NCBI GenBank assembly: GCA_001599755.1
Contig: BCHX01000005.1
Span: 4,274,409 to 4,338,408, forward strand
Length of the DNA stretch: 64,000 nucleotides
From: Gliomastix tumulicola
Lineage: Eukaryota; Ascomycota; Sordariomycetes; Hypocreales; Bionectriaceae
Direction: 5' to 3'
Positions within the stretch are counted from its first letter, which is position 1; the number at the start of each line of letters is the position of its first letter. Both the position numbers and the translations under genes were made by a program. Below, one piece after another: positions 21,769-31,831 of the stretch. The notes below the pieces were generated by a model. The model worked only from the letters and a program-made list of their open reading frames with translations. It did no database searches and was not told the DNA's origin.

Positions 21769-22829
21769 GGCCGCTGAGTCGATGATGGCCAGGCCATGGC
21801 ATCTCGGCCGTTGGTAGTCAGGTGGAATCTCCGCGATTGTGATTCAACATGATGTATGCAGCATAAGCAGAATATCTATCGATGCAGTGGTCAGAGAGCA
21901 GTACAATCATGTATGTTTGTGCGGGTGGCGAGCACCGTTATGATGCTGGTGATGGCTTCACAGATTGAGATTGTCGTGGCGACCCTGCCACACCCAAGCA
22001 CGTGTTGTGAAGCGATATGGCGACATGAGTATCATAGGACATATGCATAGATGGAGCGACAGCACTCCTCTTCTATTTCATAGCATGGCACGTCTCTGAC
22101 CTCTCCTAGAGAATAAGGCAACCCGATTCCGAGTTTAGTCCGTCATGTGCATGAGCGACTTCGTCGCGACGGCTGTCATGGGATACTTTCTACAGGGCCC
22201 GAATGCTCGATTCCGCACCATTGTCCGCAGGTCATAATTCCTGGACAAGCTTACAATGCTATTCTGATCAACACTTAGCTGCTCAAGGATTTGAAGGACG
22301 TCACACCAGATACCAATCGAGACGAGTAGAATGCTCCTATGAGTTGGAATGTGTGGGCCTGCAGCAAGGCTCTCTTGACGGGACGGCTGTTCAACGCCTA
22401 AAAAAATATTCCCGCCCGTGACTCCGTTCAACCCACACGGAGCCCACCTCGTTCGACGGTCCCATGAAGCCGTCCTGGTAGAAAAGCCCTCTCAAGGCGC
22501 CGCGCGCCAGAGATCCGCACAGTCCGACGTTGATATGCCGAACATCGCCGACAGGCAGAGGGTACCCCAACCCCCCATGCTGTACAAGCATATAGTCTCG
22601 CACCCGTCATCCCCCAGCGAGGCAATGGACGACGAGGAACCGCCGCTAGGCCAGCTACCGCAGGGCACCACAGCAGTCTCCGCGTTTGACGCGAGACTCG
22701 CAACTCTTGCCCTCAGACTCGCGGATGATCTACCAAGTAGAACGTGTCGTATTGAAAGGAAAGCCTTCAATATTGAGGTCTTGATGCCTTTTGAGTTGGG
22801 TCAAGCAAGCAAAGAGTAGAGATTACATT
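21769..22829. other. Intergenic, overlapping uncertain ORFs
   Basis: About 1.06 kb. Between 22391 and 22819 there are competing ORFs on both strands (133 codons on plus, 92 and 70 on minus); none shows a recognisable domain, so I call no gene. Confidence 0.4.
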
Positions 22830-24060
22830 TGGTCAAAGGGTGAAGCTCACCTGCAGCCATACTACATGGCAGGTATCTGAGGACACAATATACCTTCAGC
22901 GTCTCCATTGCGGCATACTTCCATAGTGTTCTCAGGCCTTGTCCCTGCCCTTGCCTTTCTTGTCACTGATATGGTCTCCGTCGCCTTTAGTTAGCATCAC
23001 TTCTCTAATCCCCTCATGTGAAAAAACTTAAGGAAAGATGCAGTTGTTAGAGGGGCCGAACAATAAGGCGATTATTGTAGTCGTGAGGTGGTCACTTCTA
23101 TCAATTAACACATACTTGGAGAGAAATTATAAGTGATTTTTTTTTGTTTCTCTACTTTGTCTTTACTTAATGGGACTAATAAACGCGGCTAATTATATGG
23201 CTTGGTGCAATAAACACTATGACCGGGTGCAATACACACCACATCAATCCCCAACACTCAACTCTGTCTTGCAGCTTTTGGCACCGAGAAAATCCCGAGA
23301 CTGTCACTACATATGGAACGCTATACTATCTACTTCGTCACTGTTACAATAGTGTCTTGCTTCACAATGAAACGAACCCAGTTCTAGTGCTAGTCGCTGA
23401 AGCTTGAAGCCAGGCGCATGACGGTACATCACTCCCTGGGGAACTCACTTTCTGGCAACACGGGCATCAAGTAGGCTAAGATCTTAGAGCTGAAGACCTG
23501 GACAGCCTCGCGTGCAGCCAAGAACATATCTTGAGCGACCTGCTAAGTCAGGACAGCGACGTATTTACTATCGCCATTAAAGATAGTCTAGACCTATAAC
23601 TAGGAACCCTCCATGACCTCGCGACTTTCTATATAGTATTAGATATCCCAGTTACGTATATTGCTGTATATATAGCTCTAGGTTATTATACGCGAGCCTG
23701 AAAAGAGCTTATTAAGGGCGTCATAGCCAGAGTGTCCACTAGTAATCAGTATAAACCCACGTTAGCTGATAATTTAGACCGTGATACTAGAGACCAGCAG
23801 TCGGTGCTCGGGATTCGCGAACTCCTTGCCGAAGCCGTAGCTCTTGGGTGTACTAGACGCAGAGCACAGCGAGCAAGCTGCTCCTCGGGCACCTCTTAGA
23901 CCACTCTATGAGACCGATCAGAAATACGAATGATGATCTCTTGTTGGGCGGCCAGGGTGGCTATCTGATGTGCGCAGCCATTCACACGACTCCCCTATTC
24001 GGTGTGATCAGAGCATTCATTGAATACGGCAGATACGTGTAGTTACACTTTGTACCATTG
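22830..24060. repeat. AT- and TpA-rich tract, probable RIP-degraded repeat
   Basis: Base composition changes sharply here: many TATA, TTA and TAG words (for example around 23080-23170 and 23600-23790), no long ORF on either strand and many stop codons in all frames. That is the look of repeat-induced point mutation (C-to-T, raising TpA) acting on an old transposon copy, known from Pezizomycotina. I see no terminal repeats and no transposase remnant, so the element type is unknown and the borders are approximate. Confidence 0.55.
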
Positions 24061-24080
24061 CTTCGGGTCCTCCAGCAATC

Positions 24081-26256
24081 TCAATCATCTTCAGCATCAC
24101 GCGGACCGTTCTTCTTCCAAAATTCACCGTAGTCTTCCCATGTCTTTGCTTCAGGTCAGAAAAGCTCAGTTCGTCTCGAAACCAGGCGGAAAACTTACTT
24201 GACTAGGGAAAGCAAGAGGCACGGTGATGGGCCCGAATGGGATGCCTCGCTTCTCAAATTCTTCCAAACGTGCCTTGCTGAGAGGCTTCGACTTGTTGAC
24301 GGAGTACACAGATATGCGATGACAGCTACTCGTCACTGAAAGACGGTCAATTATCACGTAGATCTGGTTGGCTCGGGAAATGATTTCACTTACCATGCAA
24401 ACCCCAGTTCCATGCATCTCTGACCCCACTGGGTTGTGTATTCAGTGCGTTATCCCAGCAGCGACAGACGATCTCAGTCCAACCCTCGGCGTCAAGGGGG
24501 AGGTCCATCGTCCACGTTCGCCACGTCCACGTGCGTTTCTTGCTCATATTCTCCAGTGGCACAGGATACCAGTTAAAGCCGCCGTCGGCCGACAGCTCAA
24601 CCCTTTCAGGCCAGCGGCCGCCGCCGGAGTAGGCCCATCCCTTGCAGCGGATGGTGCCGTTGTGGATCACAACCTGCTTCGTCCACGGCTGGCATATAGC
24701 CGAGCTGACGGGCATCTCCTGGATCTGGATGCCGTCGGTGAGCCTCAGATTATGCTTTCCGACCTGCTGCTGGAAGTACAGGTACTCCATGCTCTGGACA
24801 GGGGCCCAGGAGGGGGTCTCGATGGCCTTGATGCGGTACAGCCACTTGACGCTCCTCGCGCCGATGTAGCCGAACACCACGACGCGGAGAGGATATCCGT
24901 GGATCCTGGGAAGGGGCTTGCCGTTCATGTCCCACGCAAGCATGACCTCGTTGGCCTTGACCTTGGACCATGGGACGCTGACAAGGTAGTTCATGGTCTT
25001 GTCGTCCTTGAAGTAAGTGTCGGCGCCGTAGAACTCGAGATGCTTGGCGCCATCCACGAGGCCCCCGCACGCCTTTATGACCTTCTTCAGGCTGATGCCC
25101 GTGTAACGCGCGGTGCCTATAGCGCCTTCAGCCCAGGGGGCCTGCGGGACCTCGTCGCCCTGTCCGGGGGCAAGGCGGATCTGCTCAATACGGCGAGTGC
25201 CGGAGCATTGGATAGTGATGGTCTTTTCCATGCGTGGAAACTTAGACTCATCCATAAGATCGTCGAGGGTAAACGACTTTGGGTTGGCAACAAGGCCATC
25301 GAGAAGGAAGCTATAGTCTTCCTTGTCGATCCTAGGGATGCCGCCGTGATTACGGACAAAGTGGAGTGAATTGGGAGTGATCTCCGCGTCCGTGAGAATC
25401 TTCTTTCCGGGCTCGCCGTTGTATGGAAACTTCAACAGGTGAAGCATGTCGGGGTGCTTCTCCTTGAGCACCGTGTCCCATGATTGCTCGGGAACTTGAC
25501 TCAGTTCCCCCCCAACAGCGTGGTGCCACATCACCCAGTGAGTCCCCGGGAGGACTGGGTTAGTAGGAGGGATTGGGCCGAGCTGGAACTCGGGGTTGGG
25601 AGGGAACGTTTCTGCCTTGAGGATCCGATGAGCCGCCTCCTTCTTGTCTGGGTGGTTCTCCCACTCGACGAATCTGGGCTTGGTTAGCGTCTGTCTGGCG
25701 TCTCTCCAGATACATATATGAGGAATTGGAACAAGAACGAAGGCCAAATATTACTCGGGAGTGCTTGAAATCAATTGAGAGTTGATAACAGGCCGGAGGG
25801 GAGGGGAGGGGAGGGGAGGGGATCTCCCAGGAGGAGGGTGGTCTCCCTCCCGCTGTCTAAGCCAGCCCACGAGCGACACTCCTCAAGAACGAGACACGGT
25901 ATGTTGATACATCCTGATAATATTCTGCCAATAACCACTGGTCTCATAGCCAGGGATCCATCCAATCGCACAAAAAAAGCGAATCATGGTTAGACTCACC
26001 CTATCCAGCCCTTCCTCTCGCGAGCGAAGAGCTTCTTCTTGTCCCCGACAGCCTTGATCGCGTCCTCGTCCTTAGTGAGAGGACCAAATTCCTGAGGAGG
26101 CACGGCCTTGGTCTCCTTCCCAGTCATGTCAAGGACCGGAAGGACCGCGCCACTCAGCCCCTGCTCAATCTTCCACTCATCCGGCCTGTTGGTTTTCTTG
26201 GGGGTCGGGCCTGGAGCCGCAGACTTTCTCTTGGAAGGAACTCTCGAGGGAGACAT
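24081..26256 (-). CDS. Sulfite oxidase-like molybdopterin oxidoreductase
   Basis: Four exons (26256-26000, 25673-24394, 24335-24199, 24143-24081) join in phase to 578 residues. A basic, Pro-rich N-terminal extension is followed by the sulfite-oxidase Mo-cofactor domain: the molybdenum-ligating Cys in ITIQCSGTRR (about residue 242), GAIGTARYTGISL, then HGYPLRVVVFGYIGARSVKWL. Next is the C-terminal dimerisation domain (GWAYSGGGRWPERVELSADGG, CRCWDNALNTQP, WNWGLHVTSSCHR). The last small exon supplies the family's typical end (WEDYGEFWKKNGPRDAEDD). There is no cytochrome b5 or FAD domain, so it is not a nitrate reductase. The family oxidises sulfite to sulfate; b5-less forms can use O2 and make H2O2. 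It is divergent from a catalase-family gene. Confidence 0.9.
25796..25821. repeat. GGGGA pentanucleotide repeat in sulfite oxidase intron 1
   Basis: About five GAGGG units lie inside the 326-bp first intron, which is unusually long for this window. Confidence 0.85.
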
Positions 26257-26770
26257 TTTGGCGTATGTTCAGCAGTATCAGATCGTATTGGAATAGATGG
26301 TTGCAAGGTGGAAAAGGTGAGCGCGTCCTGCGCGGAGGACTTTATTCAGGAAGGGGGAGCGGCACACGTCGGGCTGTTGATTAACTTCACCCTAAGCTTC
26401 CCCTCACTTGATGACGAAGGATATATGACATGCCGTTGACGCTCGACCGCTAGAAGCTGCGTCGGCTCTTATCAAACGTCCTTTGGTCAAAGTCAATCCC
26501 GTCAAGCTTGCGCTAAACCTCGTAATTGACCGAGTCAGGGCGCTAAGTGTGCCGATAGTCAAAATGAGACTCTGGTCGAGACAAGGTAGCTTGAGGGGTC
26601 ACTCGTCGTGGTCATGTCATCCCGACATAATTAGGTGGCGCACACTGCGATGTGGCGCGGGATGTGTCGGTACAACTCTATCGAACAAATGGATAAATAT
26701 GGCCGGGTAGATGGCCCATTGAGGCCAGCTCTCAAAGGATCCTGGCTGGTGCAACTTGTTGGCAGAAACC
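26257..26770. promoter_or_regulatory. Shared divergent promoter region, sulfite oxidase and catalase-like genes
   Basis: 514 bp separate the two ATGs. The region holds several GATA-type words (for example CTTATC near 26466-26473) but no motif I can assign with certainty. Head-to-head layout allows common regulation. Confidence 0.5.
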
Positions 26771-28560
26771 ATGGTAGGCAGCATCTGAGCATGCGGTGGT
26801 GATCTTTAATACTGATCTTTCTACAGACATCCAAAAACGCTCCTATTAGCACGCTAGCCAATGGTCAGTACTTCCTGACCGTATCTCACCCCACCCCCAT
26901 CCCATGCTGACGCCCGTCAAGGGCAACCCAGCGGAAATCCTGGGTCTGTCCAGCAGGTTCGCTACGGAAACACCAACGGCGGTCTTGCCGTGCTTTCCGA
27001 CACTCAGACGATCGAGATACTGGCCCACTTCGCGAGGGAGCGCATCCCCGAGCGGTCTGTTCACGCCAAGGCAGCCGGCGCCTGGGGCGAGTTCGAGGTC
27101 ACTGATGATGTCTCTGACCTCACGGACGCGAAGTTCTTGTCCCAGGTGGGGAAAAAGACCAAAATTCTTGCCCGTATTAGCACTGTGGCCGGCGAGAAGG
27201 GCTCATCCGATACCGTCAGAGATGTCAGGGGGTTCGCCTGGAAAGCATATACCGAGGAGGGCATCCAGGACCTGGTGGGAATCGACATACCTTCATTCTT
27301 TATTCGCGACCCCGTTAAGTTCCCTTCTATGAACAGATCACACCAAAGGAATCCACGCGTGAGTTCTTGTGCGACTTAAAGGCCATCCGACTTGAAAGCC
27401 ATCCCCCGGAGCTGACCGCGGGACCCCCCCCTTCTCCCACCACCACCACCACTATATGCATGCACACACATACATACACAACACTAATTCACTCCAGACC
27501 AACGTCCCTGATCATTCGATGTTCTGGGACTTCCACGTAAACAACCCAGAGGGCATCCATGCGCTCATGCACCTCTTTGGACAGCGTGGAATCCCGGCGT
27601 CCCTCCGCCACGTCAATGCTTATGCCGTCCACACTTACACGCTCAACAAGGCTGACGGCAGCTACGTGTACGTCAAATGGCACTTCAAACCAGAGGGTGG
27701 TGTCAAGACCCTTGATGAAGACACCGCCGTAAGGCTAGCCGGCACGGAACCAGACTACCACGTCAAGGACCTGTTCAACGCCATCGAGCGTGGCGACTAT
27801 CCTACTTGGACGGTTAACGTCCAGGTGATGAAGCCCGAGGACGTCAAGTCGTCTCCTGTTGACATCTTTGATGATACGTTTAGTATGTTTTACTTGCCCC
27901 TGACCATCATGGATGTCATACTAACCTCGTCTAGCATGGCCGCACCACAGGTACCCCCTTCGGCGGATCGGGAAGTTCACCCTGAACAAGAACCCGAACA
28001 ACTACTTTGAGGAGATTGAGCAGGCCTGCTTCTCACCAAGCAACATGGTCCCTGGCATTGGCCCTTCCGCAGATCCAGTGCTGCAGGCGAGAATGTTTAG
28101 CTACCCGGATAGCCAGCGATATAGAGTCGGCCCCAACTACTTCCAGCTGCCCCCCAACCGTCCGGTTAATACCGTGTACGCCCCCTTCGTCCGAGACGGG
28201 GCAGGGAGTATCAACGGCAACTATGGCGGTGACCCAGACTACATCTTCTCGGAACTGCGCCCTGTTGCAACAAGTAACCGTGTGCAAGTGCCGACTCACG
28301 AAGATTTTGCTGGCAAGGTCACGGCTTTCGCGACGTCCTTGACGGATAAAGACTTCGAGCAGCCGCGTGAGCTGTGGCAGATCATTTGCAAGGAGAAGAA
28401 CGGGAAGGACCAGTTCCTAAGGAACATCCTGCCGACGTTGAAGGACGTGCCCGAGCGGCTGCAGAAAGAGGTGACTGAGTATTTCGGCAAGGTCGACAAG
28501 GAACTCGGTCAACTGCTCAAGCAAGGGTTGGCAAGCAGAGCAAACGGGGGGAAGAAATAA
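26771..28560 (+). CDS. Catalase-family haem protein with altered distal site
   Basis: Exons 26771-26773, 26827-26863, 26922-27358, 27498-27882 and 27935-28560 fit by phase and give 495 residues; exon 1 would be only the ATG. Conserved parts are ERIPERSVHAKAAGAWGEF with the distal His (about 61), GEKGSSDTVRD, FFIRDP, RNPRTN, MFWDFH, DLFNAIERGDYPTWTV, and the proximal haem-ligand loop RMFSYPDSQRYRVG (Tyr about 344, Arg about 340). The stretch that in catalases reads VGNNTP is VGIDIP, so the catalytic distal Asn is gone. Length matches small-subunit catalases. There is no peroxisomal SKL-like end (it ends NGGKK). It may be a weak catalase, a peroxidase or another catalase-related haem enzyme. 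Paired with the sulfite oxidase-like gene. Confidence 0.9.
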
Positions 28561-28853
28561 GCGGGTGGAGGTCGTGATATCGCCATCTCATACCATGAGG
28601 GCAGAAGTCAAGATTGTACTTATCCGAATCCGCTGTAATTAATACTGTAATAATTCCCTGTAAGCAGTCCCCAGCTCCCCACGTTCGCCAAAGACCCCTG
28701 TAGTCTCACTGCGTCTCACTTGGCGGGGAAGCGTCAGCATCTGCACTGCAACACTACGCGTCATCAATGCACCAAAGTCCAGTGTGCCACAACCAACATG
28801 CCACCCCAACTGCCGAATCCGGTGCCTCGAGATGATTCATTTACCCGCCATCT

Positions 28854-29888
28854 TTACCCCTCAGTGGACAGATGGTCCTCCAGCACATCTTCAACCAGAC
28901 GGTGCAGTCTCGCCCGCTTCTCAAGGACTCCCTCCGTGCGCTCGTTGGAGAGGTCCTCCTCGTAATGGCGCCCCAGGTTGTCCGTGATCATATGAAGATA
29001 TCCATAGCGAACCCCGCTTCGCACAGCGGCCTGGCTCATCATCCCTATCTCAGGGTCTACGAAGTCCACCTCGTCCACGAGCTCCGCATGCCAGCTTTTG
29101 GTCTCGTGCAGGACGCTGCCCAGCGTGACGTGGGCGCCGATGATGGTGGAATCTGACGCTCGGCGCGCGACGGAGGCCTGCAGCGTGTTCTCCCACTCGA
29201 CAATCCGGCCGTTGACGAGCGACTTGCCACCGGTCGCGAGCGATGTATTCGGTTTGACGTGTGGTTTCAACGCGCCGAGCTTGCCGAGGTAGATGACTTC
29301 CTTCACGCCAAAGTGGGATGCGAGATAATGCACCACCTCGCCCGAGATGTCGCCCCAGAAGGCAGGGCGGAAGCCCAAGAATGCCACGCGTCGGCTGCCG
29401 AATGTGCGTACGATCCATTGCCAGGGGCCCGAACCAGTCCACTCCATCGACTCGGTCAGTCGAGGCAGATGCCACACGAGCCCGAGGATGACCGTGTCAA
29501 CGCCGCCCTGTCCAGGGAACTGATCCAGGTTCGTAGCGGCGAGGGCAGCGCGTGTGTCCGAGCACGAGGCGGGCAGAAACGACACATTGCGAGATGGGGT
29601 CAGCTTGTCGCCTCTCTGCTCGCAGATGCCCAGATAGACCGAGATGATCTCGGCGTAATGCTCGATGTGGTCGTAGCCCGGGAAGCACTCTATGTACAGG
29701 GTGTTACCCTCCACGAGCGCCGTGGGCCTCTCCCAATTGAAAGGCTTGTCTCGTTTCTCTCCCTCGAAGGGGATGGAATCGATTGCATAGCGACGGTAGG
29801 CGCCGCAGACAATGATCTCGTCGTACGGCTTTTCCAACGCAGCTTCGTGGACCTTGATCTGGAGATATCGGGGCAGCGAATCGCCCAT
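28854..29888 (-). CDS. Phosphorylase-superfamily-like protein of unknown role
   Basis: An intron-free ORF of 344 residues from ATG 29886-29888; the frame extends upstream but without ATG. The C-terminal half carries VAFLGFRPAFWGDISGEVVHYLA, EVIYLGKLGALKP, HVTLGSVLHETKSW and DFVDPEIGMMSQAAVRSGVRYGYLHMITDN. The last stretch resembles the nucleoside-phosphorylase pattern in which a V-[DE]-x-E precedes the conserved small-residue helix and an SD/TD end, so a link to the purine nucleoside phosphorylase fold is plausible. It is weaker than a clear family match. The N-terminal half (EIIVCGAYRRYAIDSIPF) is not recognised. It is divergent from the Nudix gene, which also belongs to nucleotide metabolism. 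Confidence 0.6.
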   Translation of the reverse strand: MGDSLPRYLQIKVHEAALEKPYDEIIVCGAYRRYAIDSIPFEGEKRDKPFNWERPTALVEGNTLYIECFPGYDHIEHYAEIISVYLGICEQRGDKLTPSRNVSFLPASCSDTRAALAATNLDQFPGQGGVDTVILGLVWHLPRLTESMEWTGSGPWQWIVRTFGSRRVAFLGFRPAFWGDISGEVVHYLASHFGVKEVIYLGKLGALKPHVKPNTSLATGGKSLVNGRIVEWENTLQASVARRASDSTIIGAHVTLGSVLHETKSWHAELVDEVDFVDPEIGMMSQAAVRSGVRYGYLHMITDNLGRHYEEDLSNERTEGVLEKRARLHRLVEDVLEDHLSTEG

Positions 29889-30395
29889 CGTGTGGTTATC
29901 GACGGTTGCGTCGTTTCGGGGGTACACCCTCTTCCCTGGTACATGCCGGGCACTGCCAATCAATCACTGTCAGATATTTGTTTCGCTGCCGATGAGCGGG
30001 GGTGCGTGACGAACGTGCTCTGTCCTGTGTCTTGTCCATCGCCAGCAGCTCTGCTCACGCTCATCAATGAACCCATCTTAGCTATCAAATCAGAGACAAA
30101 TGATACGTGAAAAGTATGCTGTGTACGGACGATCACCGCGAGCGGAGGTGACACAGGAAGATAAATACTGTCAGATTGAACACCACACCGATTTACCCAG
30201 CTCCAGGCCGCTGGGCCGCCGTCGCATGCATGCACTGTCAGACTGCCACCCACTGAAACAGGGCCAACATGCAGGTGGCGTGCTTGATGTTACATTGCCA
30301 CACACACCAGACCAGAGTGCTGTCCCACCCCATCGTTCAACATCCGTCCAATATCTTTCCTCGTCCACTTCATCACCTGGGACACCGTTTTCCAG
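29889..30395. promoter_or_regulatory. Divergent intergenic region, phosphorylase-like and Nudix genes
   Basis: 507 bp between two diverging starts; no sure motif. A possible 5' UTR intron acceptor (TTGGCAG) precedes the phosphorylase-like gene. Confidence 0.35.
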
Positions 30396-31151
30396 ATGGC
30401 TTGCGACGGACAGCATCCCCGCGTGGGCATCTTTGCCCTCATCACCAACGAGAAAGGCGAGATTCTTGTTGGCCAGCGGCTCAGCACCCTCGGGAAAGGT
30501 AGCATAAGCACCCCCTCACTCCCCGCNNNNNNNNNNNNNNNNNNNNNNNNNNNNNNNNNNNNNNNNNNNNNNNNNNNNNNNNNNNNNNNNNNNNNNNNNN
30601 NNNNNNNNNNNNNNNNNNNNNNNNNNNNNNNNNNNNNCCCCCCCCCCCCCTCCTCTTCACTATTCCGCAGGCTGTCATCATGTACTCCCGCTGACTCCTC
30701 GCATCCTCGCCCTCAAGGTCAATGGGGGTTTCCGGGCGGACACCTCGAGCAGGGCGAGGACTTCTTTACCTGCGTTGAAAGGGAAACACTTGAAGAGACT
30801 GGACTTGAGATCCGAGGGGTGAAGGTCCTCGGGACCACCAACGACTGGTTTCCGTCATTTTCTAAACATTACGTGACGCTGTTTGTCAAATCTGAGCGCA
30901 AAGATCCTCAATGTGAGCCACAGGTATGCCAATAATCAGATTCTATATCCTACAGGTTTGACAGTCGCGGGCTCTCTGGTGCTGACATGAAGTTGACCCT
31001 CGAACCTCAAAAATGCGCCGGCTGGTACTGGAAGAGCTGGGACGATGTCGAAGCCATGGCCAATCATGCCGAAGGGACCGAGAAGTTGTTTCTGCCCATG
31101 GAAAACTTGATACGCGAAAACCCGAGCCTGCGCTTGATGATGGAGGCATGA
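30396..31151 (+). CDS. Nudix hydrolase
   Basis: Exons 30396-30498, 30718-30923 and 30993-31151 splice in phase to 155 residues. The first exon has VGIFALITNEKGEILVGQR, typical for the start of the fold; the second has the Nudix box as GHLEQGEDFFTCVERETLEETGL, with the metal-binding REx2EE core intact. The third ends with CAGWYWKSWDDVEAM, as in the MutT/nucleotide-diphosphatase group. The third exon's acceptor is taken at 30992, because the earlier AG sites give a stop or break the frame. The family hydrolyses nucleoside diphosphates linked to another group, such as dNTPs, ADP-ribose or sugar nucleotides; the substrate here is unknown. Intron 1 contains the assembly gap. Confidence 0.9.
30527..30637. 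other. Assembly gap (111 N) inside Nudix intron 1
   Basis: The unknown bases lie between the donor at 30499 and the acceptor at 30717 and are flanked by C-rich sequence, with a 13-C run directly after. A homopolymer probably stopped the assembly. Coding sequence is not affected in my model. Confidence 0.95.
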
Positions 31152-31243
31152 GATTGTCAACTACTCTCTCATGAAGAACTCAACGGGACCTCAGCGAGGC
31201 TCTGGGAGCTAGACGACGAGTTTGAGCCGCCTAGAAATTCGCA

Positions 31244-31831
31244 TTAGCTCGTTGGATCATATCCCATCCAGCGGATTGTCAACAAACCCTCATTTCGTCC
31301 CTCGTCTTGTGAGTCCGAATGCGTGAGTTGGCCATCGTCCGAACGACGCTTCCTTTTGTTGCCAGCCTTCAAACTGTAGTCGCTCGGTCCTCCTTTTGTG
31401 CATCGGTCGAAAAAGTTATCGGCCTCCATGGCCTTGCGCAGAATCTCACCCCAGTCATCATCCTCCTCCATACTTTGATCACCGCCAGAGGTATCTGGAG
31501 CCGCAGCTTCGCCATCTTTTCGCATTGCATCCTCCTCAAACTTGTGCATCTGCAGAGACAGCCAGTATGATCCAAACGCCGCCTCCCCACGACGCTTCAC
31601 CGCCGCATCAAATTCAGCATGAACCTTTTTCGAAAACGCCTGCCCCTCAGCAGAGAGCTTCCAGTCCTTGGGCTTCTTCATGAACGTGTCGTTGAGCAGA
31701 TTTACGCGCCTTTGCATCGTTGCGTCGCTTCCCTTGAGGATGGCGTCCTTTTTCGCGCGCATGTCTTTGGTGATGGCGAGGAGGTGGGATAACGAGTCTT
31801 TTTCACAGGCTTCCTTTGCTGTCTCGGGCAT
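31244..31831 (-). CDS. Hypothetical charged protein
   Basis: A single exon of 195 residues from ATG 31829-31831; the upstream frame has only a TTG start. The protein is rich in Lys, Asp and Glu, with predicted helices (KDMRAKKDAILKGSDATMQRR), an acidic patch (SMEEDDDWGEILRKAMEADN) and a basic nuclear-signal-like tract (GNKRKRRSDD). There is no signal peptide, membrane segment or recognised domain. It is convergent with the Nudix gene (92 bp apart). Probably a real lineage-restricted nuclear or cytosolic protein. Confidence 0.5.
   Translation of the reverse strand: MPETAKEACEKDSLSHLLAITKDMRAKKDAILKGSDATMQRRVNLLNDTFMKKPKDWKLSAEGQAFSKKVHAEFDAAVKRRGEAAFGSYWLSLQMHKFEEDAMRKDGEAAAPDTSGGDQSMEEDDDWGEILRKAMEADNFFDRCTKGGPSDYSLKAGNKRKRRSDDGQLTHSDSQDEGRNEGLLTIRWMGYDPTS

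Noticed and set aside
22391..22819. Competing ORFs on both strands
   Set aside because: None has a domain or convincing start context, and they exclude one another.
24368..25369. 333-codon plus-strand ORF antisense to the sulfite oxidase
   Set aside because: It mirrors well-conserved molybdoenzyme exons on the other strand; no family signal of its own.
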